Below, one piece after another: positions 56,401 to 64,000 of a stretch of DNA of 64,000 nt. Numbering within the stretch: the stretch's first letter is position 1; each line of letters opens with the position of its first letter. Under the pieces are notes generated by a model that was not told the DNA's origin, did not search any database, and saw nothing but the letters and a program-made list of their open reading frames with translations. The DNA is from Macrotis lagotis (Eukaryota; Chordata; Mammalia; Peramelemorphia; Peramelidae), in NCBI RefSeq assembly GCF_037893015.1, contig NC_133666.1:1145467-1209466 (forward strand), written 5' to 3'. Position numbers and translations under genes: made by a program.

Positions 56401-59400
56401 CCGACTGGGATTCCTGGGATGCCAGTAAGCCCGTGAACAACGCCAGAGAAGCCATGCAGCAGGCCGACGACTGGCTCGGCATTCCTCAGGTATGAGTTCA
56501 GCCGATATTTGTAGCTCACTCCCATCGCAAGAGACCCAGACAAATCAACCCAGAGCTCATCTGACAGGGGTGGAAACTGAGACACAGAGTGGAGAAGTAA
56601 CATTTGAAGGATGGACCCCTTGGTCCCATGACACCCACCCAGTCAGGTGCCCCTCTAGGCCCCTGGCCCAATCTTCTCCAACTCCAGCCTCCCCCCCTTG
56701 CTCTTTGACCCTGCGGGGGGGGAGGGGTAGCTGGAGGATGGTGCTGCTGCATTGACTTTCCCTCACCCTGGCAACGACATCCCCTGCAGGTTATCACTCC
56801 TGAGGAGATCGTGGACCCCAACGTGGATGAGCACTCAGTCATGACCTACCTGTCCCAGTTTCCTAAGGCCAAGCTGAAACCTGGGGCCCCATTAAGGCCC
56901 AAACTCAATCCCAAAAAAGCCAGAGCCTACGGGCCAGGTGAGAAGCTCTTGTCTCGATGCCCCAGCTCTTTTGGAGCCAGACCCAGTAGGCTTGGCACTT
57001 TGTGGAGGGGAGAGGGGGAATATGCTCCAAGCTGGGCAGCTGAAGGGTTCAAGGTGGAAAAAGTGGCAGCACATGCCTTGACTTGCCCTCACCACCCCCT
57101 CTTTAGTTATTGCAGCCAACAGATGCCCTGCTCATAATCCCTAGATTGAAGAGAATGGGGTATACAGCAAGGACCCCATGTGTGCAGACTGTGGGAGGAC
57201 CCTCTGCTTGGCCACAATGCAGGGGAGAGTCTAGAAGCATTCTCATGCCATCCAGATCAATTCATCTTGGTGTCTTTCTCATAGGAATCGAGCCCACTGG
57301 TAACATGGTGAAGAAACGGGCAGAGTTTACCGTGGAGACGATAAGCGCTGGCCAGGGGGAAGTCCTGGTGTACGTGGAAGACCCTGCTGGGCACCGGGAA
57401 GAGGTAGGTGCTGCCCCTGCCCACTAGAGGGCTTGGGAAAGGGGACATTTGAGCCCTATGCGGGAGATGGGAGTCAAGGACTGGCTGGCAGAGCAAAGCT
57501 GGGTGGCTGAGCATCCTGGCCTCATGCCCAGCAAGCTGACTGAGCGTGCGCCACCCCCCCCCCCGCCTGCTGTTCCAGGCCAAGGTGATTGCCAACAATG
57601 ACAAGAATCACACCTTCTCCGTCTGGTACATCCCTGAAGTCACAGGGACACATAAGGTGAGTCTGATGTTCAGGCCAGAGGAGGGAAGGGAGAGGAGAGC
57701 ACGGCCAGCCTCACTTCTTGACACCATCTCTTCCCGTGTCCCCCCCTTGGCCAGGTCACGGTCCTCTTTGCTGGGCAGCACATTGCTAAGAGCCCCTTTG
57801 AAGTGTATGTGGACAAATCCCAGGGAGACTCTAGCAAGGTCACGGCCCAAGGTCCTGGCCTGGAGCCCAGTGGCAACATTGCCAACAAGACCACCTACTT
57901 TGAGATCTTCACTGCCGGTGAGGCTGCCCTCTTGTCTGTCCAGACCTTCCCCCACCCCAAACCCAAGAGATATACAGTTAGATGTGGAGGACAAAAAGCG
58001 GATGGGGTCCCAAACTAGCCCTCTGGGGAGGGGTGGATTCGAGGTTTAGGCCTGAGCTTCAAAGGAGCCCCAAAGTAAAGTGGCTGTGGTGGAGCCTAGA
58101 CTGCCTTCATCTTGCTTCCCGTGACTCTCTTGAGCTTTTGCCTGGATGGCAAGATGTGCTCTTCACCTTTATTTCAGAGATGTTTGTTCTGACCAGGGTT
58201 CTAGGCCATCCCCCTCTTTCCCACCTCGAATGGGAGTGGGGTGGCAGAGGAGGAGCAGGAGGGCAACTGGGGATCTGCTACTGTTATCTCCTGATGGCCA
58301 GGTGCCGGCGTCGGAGAGGTGGAGGTGGTGATCCAAGATCCCACGGGGAAGAAAGGCACAGTGGAACAACAGCTGGAAGACAAAGGCAACAGCACGTACC
58401 GCTGTAGCTACAAGCCCACCCTGGAGGGAATCTACACCATCTACGTCACCTTTGCCGGGGTCCCCATTCCCCGGAGCCCCTACACTGTTGCCATTGGGCA
58501 AGGTGAGCTCCTCTGGTGCATGCGATGCTCCCTCACATGCTGGGGGCCCCAGGGGACTATCATCCCGGCCACTGCCGCTGCGCCGCCCTCCTCCATTGTG
58601 TCCTGGAGAGGTTGAGTCCGTTGGGGGAAGGGGGAAAGCCACCAGCCCACTCTTCTTCTCCTCCTCCTATTCCTGGCCGCCTTGGGTCCCCCCCCCTTTT
58701 TCCCTGTCCTCTCTTTCCATCCATTACCTCTCTTTGCACTGTTCTTGGCGAACTCGCTGTCCCTTCTTCCGTCTGTCTCTTCTTCATGCTTCCGTCTTCT
58801 CTGAAGACCTGCCTCCGGCTGCCTGGGAATCTCTGCTGAGCTCTGATCTCACCAAAGGGTGGACGGTACTTGAGCCCACTTATTTGGGAGGGAGGGGTTG
58901 ACGGGGAGAGAGGGGGCAAGGGGGGAGGGAGGCCCCAGCATGGCCCTGTAGCCTCCCAGCTCCGGGAGCACAGGCAGTACCTCCGGCTCCCAATCACTGG
59001 CCTAGCTCAGCCCGCCGCTGTCACATCTTCACGCCTGCCTCCTTTACCACCCAATTCTCTGGAAAAAGAGAATCTCCAGTCTGGCCTCTGGCAGGCCACT
59101 AGGGGTTCCTCCAGCCCTCCCGATAGTGAGATCGCCCTTCTCTTCCCCAGCCTGTAATCCCAGTGCCTGCCGGGCCGTGGGCCGAGGTTTGCAGCCCAAA
59201 GGCGTGCGAGTGAAGGAGATGGCTGACTTCAAAGTCTACACCAAAGGGGCGGGCAGTGGCGACCTCAAGGTGGTCGTCAAGGGTCCCAGTAAGTCACGTG
59301 GGGGACGTGGACAGGGGAGGGAAGGGGAGGGACTGATGGCCTGGGAATTGTTCCCTTCGATCTGATGACATTGAAAAAATGTCTGGATTTCCCAGAGAAA

Positions 59401-62400
59401 GTGGCATTTGAGTTGGGGATGTTTCGAGAATGAAAGGAATGAGGGCTGCTAGGTGGCGCTACAATGGATAGAGTACCAGCCCTGGAGCTGGGAGGACCTG
59501 AGTTCAAATCTGGCCTCCAAAGATTTCATATTTGTCTAGTGATGTGACCTTGGGCAAGTCACATAACCCCAGTGCCTTAAATAATTTTAAAAAATTTAAA
59601 GAACAAAAGGAATGAGACAGAGGTGATGGGGCTGGGGAGGGGGGCTGAGTAAAAAGGAAAAGCCCCTCCTAGTATGCACAGATGTGGAGGGTCAGGGAAG
59701 AAGACCCTTTGCAACTGTCCCGGGTGCCACCAGGGCCCACATCAGGGTGGCCAGTGGGCCAGGATGCTGGTGATCAGGCTTCTTGGCATGCCTTGGCCCT
59801 TGACTCTTTTTCCTCTGTACCTCCCCCACAACAGAGGGTGAAGAACGGGTGAAACAGAAGGATCTCGGCGATGGCATCTATGGCTTTGAATATTATCCTC
59901 CCCTTCCTGGCAACTACACGGTCACCATCACCTGGGGTGGTCAGAACATCTCCCGGAGGTGAGGAAGCCAAGTTAGTGGAGCCCTTGTGATTCTCAGCTT
60001 GGAGCAAGACCTTGCTGGCCATCCCCTCCCCTTCCCCCCAGACTTCCTCGTTTGAACAAAAGGGAAACCAGGTCAATGGTGCAACCCCCCTTAACCAAGA
60101 ACTAAGCTCCTCATAACAGCATTATCTCCTTGGAGCCTCAATACAACCCTGGTGATTGTAGTTCCCCTTTTGACAAAGAAGGAAACTGAGATTGGGAATG
60201 ACCAAGTGGTCCCCAGGGTTTCCTCACCCAGGGTCCCTTGGCCCCACCTGGTAGTCACATCTGCTCATGGTTCCTCCACCTTGCCACTTGGCTCCTTGGG
60301 ACTGCGTGTCCTTATCTGGAAATTGGGGGACTGGAGCAAGAGGGAGGCATTTGCTGTTTTTCTCAAGCTCTGTGTGTGTCCTCTTGGTAGTCCCTTTGAG
60401 GTCAAGGTGGGCCCAGAGTGCGGCAGCCAGAAGGTGCGGGCCTGGGGCCCCGGCCTGGAGGGGGGCGTGGTCGGCAAGTCGGCTGACTTCGTGGTAGAAG
60501 CCATTGGAGATGACGTTGGCACCCTGGGTACGTCAGGAGGCACCGACTTTCCCGGGACTCCAGAGCAGTTGGCAGTTGGGGGGAGGGGATCCTCGCAGTC
60601 TCCACAGAATGGGGAGGGGGGCACACAGGGCCTTGCTTGAGGCAACCGGGGGGTGCTCTGGTCTTGACCCTTTCTGTGTGTCCTGTGGATGGGTAACCTT
60701 TCCAAGGCCCCTTTAGATAGTGGCACTTCCAAAATAGCCTCTGCCCTTGCTTGGGAATGCCCTTCGCCTCCAGCTGCCACTTCATCCCACCTCTCCATCT
60801 ATCCATCCCCCAGGCTTCTCGGTGGAGGGCCCCTCCCAGGCAAAGATAGAGTGTGATGACCGGGGCGACGGCTCCTGCGATGTGCGCTACTGGCCCCAGG
60901 AGGCTGGGGAGTACGCGGTCCATGTGCTCTGCAACAACGAGGACATCAAACTCAGCCCGTTCATGGCTGACATCAAGACGGCGCCCAAAGACTTCTACCC
61001 AGAAAAGGTAAGGGTGGACTGGTTTCCAGGAAGGAACTTCCAAGGTGCAAGGTCGGGGCTGGGGCCCTCCCCATAGGTGGCCTCTCAGCTGCTAGTGGGT
61101 GACCTTGGGGCTGTATGGGGGCTGGGGCAAAGGGAGTCCCAGCAGCTTTTGGGAGAGGCCCGAGTGGCCACTCTGATCACCCTCTTTGGGCTCCTGCGAA
61201 GAGGCTGCCAGGGTAGAGGGAGCTCAGTGCCAGGGAGTTGGGGTTCATGCCAGTGAAGCTTTTATTAAAGCGTCTTGGGGGCCAGGCTTGCGGGAGTGGA
61301 CTCTTGCAGGCACTCAAAGCCTGCCCGGTTCAGGATTTCTGGCTTTGATGTCTCTCCGGCCGGTTTTAGGTGAAGGCTCGTGGCCCGGGACTAGAGAAGA
61401 CTGGTGTAGCCATCAATAAGCCAGCCGAGTTCACCGTGGATGCCAAGAACGGTGGCAAGGCCCCTCTCAAAGTCCAAGTGCAGGTGAGATGGGGCTGGAT
61501 GGCCCGGGAATGGCACTAGAGCCCTGCCCGGAGACCAGTGGTGCTCAAGTTGCTTCTCCGCCCCCCCCCCCCCCCTTCAGGACAGTGAAGGCTCCCCCGT
61601 GGATGTCGTCGTGAAGGACAATGGCAACAGCACCTACAGCTGCTCCTATGTCCCCAAGAAGGCTGTCAAACACACGGCTGTGGTTTCTTGGGGAGGGGTC
61701 AACATCCCCAACAGCCCATACCGGGTGAGCCTCCCACCCCCACCTCTGTGCCATTAGTGAGGGGGAGGAGCCTGGGCTTGGCTGGAGTCAGGTTGGGAGT
61801 CGGCCACATTGGATCCCAAGAGTCTGGCTCCAGAGCCAGAAGGGCTCCAGCCCACTCCCTCCCCTTTTCTGCGCTGCCTGTTTCCACGAATGGCAAGTCG
61901 AGGCTCAGGAAACCATCTTTTGAGCTTTGTCTGCCTGTGGCCATTGTTCCTGGGCCTCCCTGCCTCTGTCTCTCCCTTCTTTCCCCAGCTTCAAAGGCTG
62001 CTGAAGGCCAGGCCCCCTATCCTCTGCTTCCCTATCATTTCCCATCTATCCCATGCGGTGAATGCAGCCCAGTTTTCTTCATCTTCTTCCCAGTCACCTT
62101 TGGGCCTTGTGTCTCTGCAGGTCAACGTGGGAGCAGGCAGTCATCCCAATAAGGTCAAGGTCTATGGGCCAGGAGTGGCCAAGACTGGGCTCAAGGCCCA
62201 TGAGCCCACTTACTTCACTGTGGACTGTACCGAGGCCGGCCAGGGTGAGTGCCAATGGCCCGGGCCAGGGGCTGGCCTGTTTTAAGGCTGAAGCTGAGGG
62301 CAGGGGTGGGGGCGGGGAGTGGGGGGCAGAGATGGCCTTCGGGCCAGGTTAATCACCCCCAGGGACATCGAAGGGAAGCATTCTAAGCTCTGCTGTTGGG

Positions 62401-64000
62401 CCTGTGCAGGCGACGTCAGCATCGGCATCAAGTGTGCCCCTGGAGTGGTGGGGCCGGCAGAGGCGGACATCGACTTTGACATCATCCGCAATGACAACGA
62501 CACCTTCACAGTCAAGTACACCCCCCGGGGGGCGGGCAGCTATACCATCATGGTCTTGTTCGCCAACCAGGTGAGAGGTGTCCGCGACCCCTTCCTACCC
62601 AGCTCTACCTTTTCCTCCTTTTTCACGACTCTGCCCACCCTGTTCTGCCCCTCCCTCTGTGGTTCTCACACCACCCAGATTGTGGTTCCCTAGCCCCTCT
62701 TTCTCTTCTGTTTCCTTGGGCCTGACCCCTGTTCTTGAAATGCCTTGAGTGATACTCCTGGCCTCTTTTTCCTCAAGGAAGGCCAAGACTCTCAGCCCCC
62801 AGGGGCACTTCTTGCTGCTCACACCAGTCTCCTTTCTTTCTAGGCCACACCCACCAGCCCCATCCGGATTAAGGTTGACCCTGCTCACGATGCTAGCAAA
62901 GTGAAGGCTGAAGGCCCTGGGCTGAGCAGGAATGGTGAGTGGCTGAAGGAGGAGGAGGAGGCTTTGGGTAGCTTGTGATGGGAAGGACTGGTCCCATCAG
63001 CTTCTGCCTCCCACCCCTGAGGTGGGATTGAGGGCCCCCACTGGGCGGTGTTCCATGGCATGGTTTCTCTCCTCAGGTGTGGAGCTCGGCAAGCCCACCC
63101 ACTTTACCGTCAATGCCAAGCCAGCGGGAAAAGCCAAACTGGATGTGCAGTTCACGGGCCCGGCCAAGGGGGAGGCTGTCCGGGATCTTGATGTCATCGA
63201 TCACCATGACAACACATACACTGTTAAATATGTCCCCTTGCAGCAGGTAAGGCCTGGCCTGAGGGCCTCCTGGGATGGCAGTCTCCTAGAATCTGCCTCA
63301 GAATTCCAAACGTTCACCCCACAGGCCCTTGGGTCACCGGGCGTGGGGGGGAGTGGCTTCTACCTGAGTAGTCCCAAGCGCCCATCTCCTTCCTTTGGTC
63401 TGAGGGAAAGAGTCATAGGCAGAGCTGGGGGGGAGGGGGTGCACACGGACCCAAAGACTGAGTGGTGGCACCTTCCTCCCCAAAACTAGGGCAACATGGG
63501 TGTGAATGTGACCTACGGAGGGGACCACATCCCCAAGAGTCCATTCTCTGTGGGAGTGGCCCAGACCCTGGACCTCAGCAAGATCAAAGTGTTCGGCCTG
63601 GGAGACAGTGAGTTCTTGCAAGGAGGGAGGGTGAGGAGAGTCCCCCCTCCTCCCAAGCCGCCTTTGGGGAGAGCCCTTGTTTGGGGGGACGCATGCATGT
63701 GCACACGTGCACACCATTTACACGCAGGTATTTTATTGTCCCTTCCAGAAGTGGAAGTCGGCAAAGACCAGGAATTCACAGTCAAAGCCAAGGGGGCCGG
63801 AGGCCAGGGCAAGGTGGTGTCCAAGATCACCGGCCCCTCGGGCAAGGCAGTGCCCTGCAAGGTGGAGCCTGGACTGAATGCTGACAACAGTGTGGTCAAA
63901 TTCATCCCCCGAGAAGAGGGCCCCTATGAAGTGGAGGTGACCTATGACAGCGTGCCTGTCCCTGGCAGCCCCTTCCCAGTGGAGGCCATGCCCCCCACCA
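53083..64000 (+). CDS. FLNA: Filamin A, 5' half (partial, runs off the right edge)
   Basis: Filamin A is a large dimeric actin cross-linker that also scaffolds integrins, Rho-family GTPases and other signalling proteins under the plasma membrane. The N-terminus contains the family hallmark '[20 protein letters not shown]' from residue 30. CH1 (about 45-151) and CH2 (about 168-271) form the actin-binding domain; '[20 protein letters not shown]' is the CH2 signature. Ig-like filamin repeats 1-8 follow, to about residue 1067, where the window ends. Twenty coding exons (numbered 2-21) are joined with GT-AG sites and consistent phases: 53083-53461, 55969-56217, 56392-56489, 56790-56937, 57285-57403, 57579-57656, 57755-57917, 58302-58502, 59151-59288, 59835-59958, 60391-60527, 60814-61007, 61370-61483, 61581-61724, 62121-62244, 62410-62570, 62844-62934, 63077-63246, 63490-63607, 63749-64000+. 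It is closer to FLNA than to FLNB or FLNC throughout. No defects seen. Confidence 0.98.
53812..53821. promoter_or_regulatory. Perfect CArG box (SRF site) CCATATAAGG in FLNA intron 2
   Basis: Exact CC(A/T)6GG, reading CCTTATATGG on the minus strand, a high-affinity SRF form. It lies 351 bp past the end of the ATG exon in otherwise GC-rich DNA. A likely intronic enhancer element; function is inferred. Confidence 0.65.
53822..55968. other. FLNA intron 2 remainder
   Basis: No exon or named repeat apart from a weak antisense MIR-like trace near 55,700-55,770 ('ataaaactgaagcctggaaa', 'ggagtcactgagctac'). The branch/acceptor region contains a pure C run of 16 (55,949-55,964) directly before 'acag'. 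Confidence 0.6.
55969..56217 (+). CDS. FLNA: FLNA exon 3: end of CH1, linker, start of CH2
   Basis: Begins by completing Asp127 ('AC AGC AAG') and reads '[20 protein letters not shown]', then the acidic linker '[16 protein letters not shown]' and '[20 protein letters not shown]'. 249 nt. Donor 'ccag|gtgaga'. Confidence 0.98.
56392..56489 (+). CDS. FLNA: FLNA exon 4: CH2 middle
   Basis: 98 nt encoding '[20 protein letters not shown]' and '[12 protein letters not shown]'. Acceptor 'tccacag', donor 'cag|gtatga'. Confidence 0.98.
56790..56937 (+). CDS. FLNA: FLNA exon 5: end of CH2 and hinge to repeat 1
   Basis: 148 nt encoding '[20 protein letters not shown]', then '[19 protein letters not shown]' and '[10 protein letters not shown]'. 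The last helix of the actin-binding domain leads directly into the first strand of repeat 1. Confidence 0.98.
57285..57403 (+). CDS. FLNA: FLNA exon 6: repeat 1, first part
   Basis: 119 nt: '[20 protein letters not shown]' then '[19 protein letters not shown]'. Acceptor 'tctcatag', donor 'gag|gtaggt'; phase-consistent with its neighbours. Confidence 0.98.
57579..57656 (+). CDS. FLNA: FLNA exon 7: repeat 1, middle
   Basis: 78 nt, phase 0 at both ends: '[20 protein letters not shown]' then 'VTGTHK'. Confidence 0.98.
57755..57917 (+). CDS. FLNA: FLNA exon 8: end of repeat 1, start of repeat 2
   Basis: 163 nt: '[20 protein letters not shown]' closes repeat 1, '[20 protein letters not shown]' opens repeat 2. 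Confidence 0.98.
58302..58502 (+). CDS. FLNA: FLNA exon 9: repeat 2, main part
   Basis: 201 nt: '[20 protein letters not shown]', '[20 protein letters not shown]', '[15 protein letters not shown]'. Confidence 0.98.
59151..59288 (+). CDS. FLNA: FLNA exon 10: repeat 3, first part
   Basis: 138 nt: '[20 protein letters not shown]' then '[20 protein letters not shown]'. Donor 'ccca|gtaagt'. Confidence 0.98.
59433..59616 (+). mobile_element. WSINE1-like SINE in FLNA intron 10
   Basis: SINE body 59,444-59,605 ('gctaggtggcgctacaatgg', 'gttcaaatctggcctccaaa'), bounded by the direct repeat 'aaaggaatgag' at 59,433-59,443 and 59,606-59,616. It is inserted in sense in a short intron; neither splice site is disturbed. 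Confidence 0.92.
59835..59958 (+). CDS. FLNA: FLNA exon 11: repeat 3, second part
   Basis: 124 nt: '[20 protein letters not shown]' then '[19 protein letters not shown]'. It ends in phase 2, completed by the T that opens exon 12. Confidence 0.98.
60391..60527 (+). CDS. FLNA: FLNA exon 12: end of repeat 3, start of repeat 4
   Basis: 137 nt: '[20 protein letters not shown]' then '[20 protein letters not shown]'. Acceptor 'ttggtag'. Confidence 0.98.
60814..61007 (+). CDS. FLNA: FLNA exon 13: repeat 4, main part
   Basis: 194 nt: '[20 protein letters not shown]', '[20 protein letters not shown]', '[11 protein letters not shown]'. Confidence 0.98.
61370..61483 (+). CDS. FLNA: FLNA exon 14: repeat 5, first part
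   Basis: 114 nt, phase 0 at both ends: '[20 protein letters not shown]' then '[18 protein letters not shown]'. Confidence 0.98.
61581..61724 (+). CDS. FLNA: FLNA exon 15: repeat 5, second part
   Basis: 144 nt: '[20 protein letters not shown]', '[20 protein letters not shown]'. The acceptor is preceded by a run of 15 C (61,561-61,575). Confidence 0.98.
62121..62244 (+). CDS. FLNA: FLNA exon 16: repeat 6, first part
   Basis: 124 nt: '[20 protein letters not shown]' then '[20 protein letters not shown]'. Confidence 0.98.
62410..62570 (+). CDS. FLNA: FLNA exon 17: repeat 6, second part
   Basis: 161 nt: '[20 protein letters not shown]', '[20 protein letters not shown]', '[13 protein letters not shown]'. 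Nearly unchanged from the human sequence as I recall it. Confidence 0.98.
62844..62934 (+). CDS. FLNA: FLNA exon 18: end of repeat 6, start of repeat 7
   Basis: 91 nt: '[20 protein letters not shown]' then '[10 protein letters not shown]'. Confidence 0.98.
63077..63246 (+). CDS. FLNA: FLNA exon 19: repeat 7, main part
   Basis: 170 nt: '[20 protein letters not shown]', '[20 protein letters not shown]', '[16 protein letters not shown]'. Confidence 0.98.
63490..63607 (+). CDS. FLNA: FLNA exon 20: end of repeat 7, start of repeat 8
   Basis: 118 nt: '[20 protein letters not shown]' then '[19 protein letters not shown]'. Donor 'gaca|gtgagt'. Confidence 0.98.
63749..64000 (+). CDS. FLNA: FLNA exon 21: repeat 8, continues past the window
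   Basis: At least 252 nt: '[20 protein letters not shown]', '[20 protein letters not shown]', '[20 protein letters not shown]'. No donor is reached before the window ends. In human this exon is long and runs into repeats 9 and 10, so continuation is expected. Confidence 0.97.

Noticed and set aside
57546-58049. Alternative-frame open frames overlapping FLNA exons 7 and 8
   Set aside because: Shadow frames that read through introns; the true frame is fixed by filamin repeat homology.

Overview
The window looks like marsupial X-chromosome DNA. The evidence is direct: many copies of a tRNA-derived SINE of the WSINE1-like marsupial type, a marsupial-type LINE-1 with a G-rich 3' UTR, and older L2 and MIR fragments that therian mammals share. 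An Australian marsupial is my best guess from the SINE tail, but the species is not fixed by anything I can read. The right-hand part carries the 5' half of filamin A (FLNA), which established comparative maps place on the conserved part of the therian X.

Layout. (1) 1-41 kb is gene-free, AT-rich and almost entirely transposon debris. It holds L2 in antisense, an old sense L1 broken by a younger antisense L1 at 9-10.5 kb, a decayed retroviral fossil (about 12.8-27.3 kb, itself hit by L1s and SINEs), and a pile of L1 fragments from 27 to 41 kb. Several insertions still show clear target-site duplications, so their order can be read. (2) 41-43 kb is a sharp switch to GC-rich sequence with a CpG island holding a perfect CRE and four CCAAT boxes. 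(3) 43.4-46.8 kb is a spliced, plus-strand gene model that I cannot name, with good splice sites and a poly(A) signal. (4) 47.1-47.75 kb is a tandem array of about nine copies of a roughly 70-bp unit. (5) 48.3 kb to the end is FLNA: CpG-island promoter and non-coding exon 1, a 4.3-kb intron 1 with G-rich minisatellites, the ATG exon at 53.0-53.5 kb, then 19 further coding exons. All FLNA exon phases agree, giving about 1067 residues: the actin-binding domain (CH1 and CH2) and filamin Ig repeats 1-8. The gene runs off the right edge.

The likely regulatory highlights are two perfect CArG boxes (SRF sites), one in FLNA exon 1 or its promoter and one in intron 2. This fits FLNA's known role as an actin-cytoskeleton gene of the SRF/MRTF class. 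Emerin (EMD), the head-to-head neighbour of FLNA in human, is not visible in the 48 kb upstream; the unnamed gene sits there instead. I see no unknown enzymatic or defence system. The most novel items are the unnamed gene with its CRE/NF-Y promoter, the changed neighbourhood of FLNA, and some unusual insertion structures.
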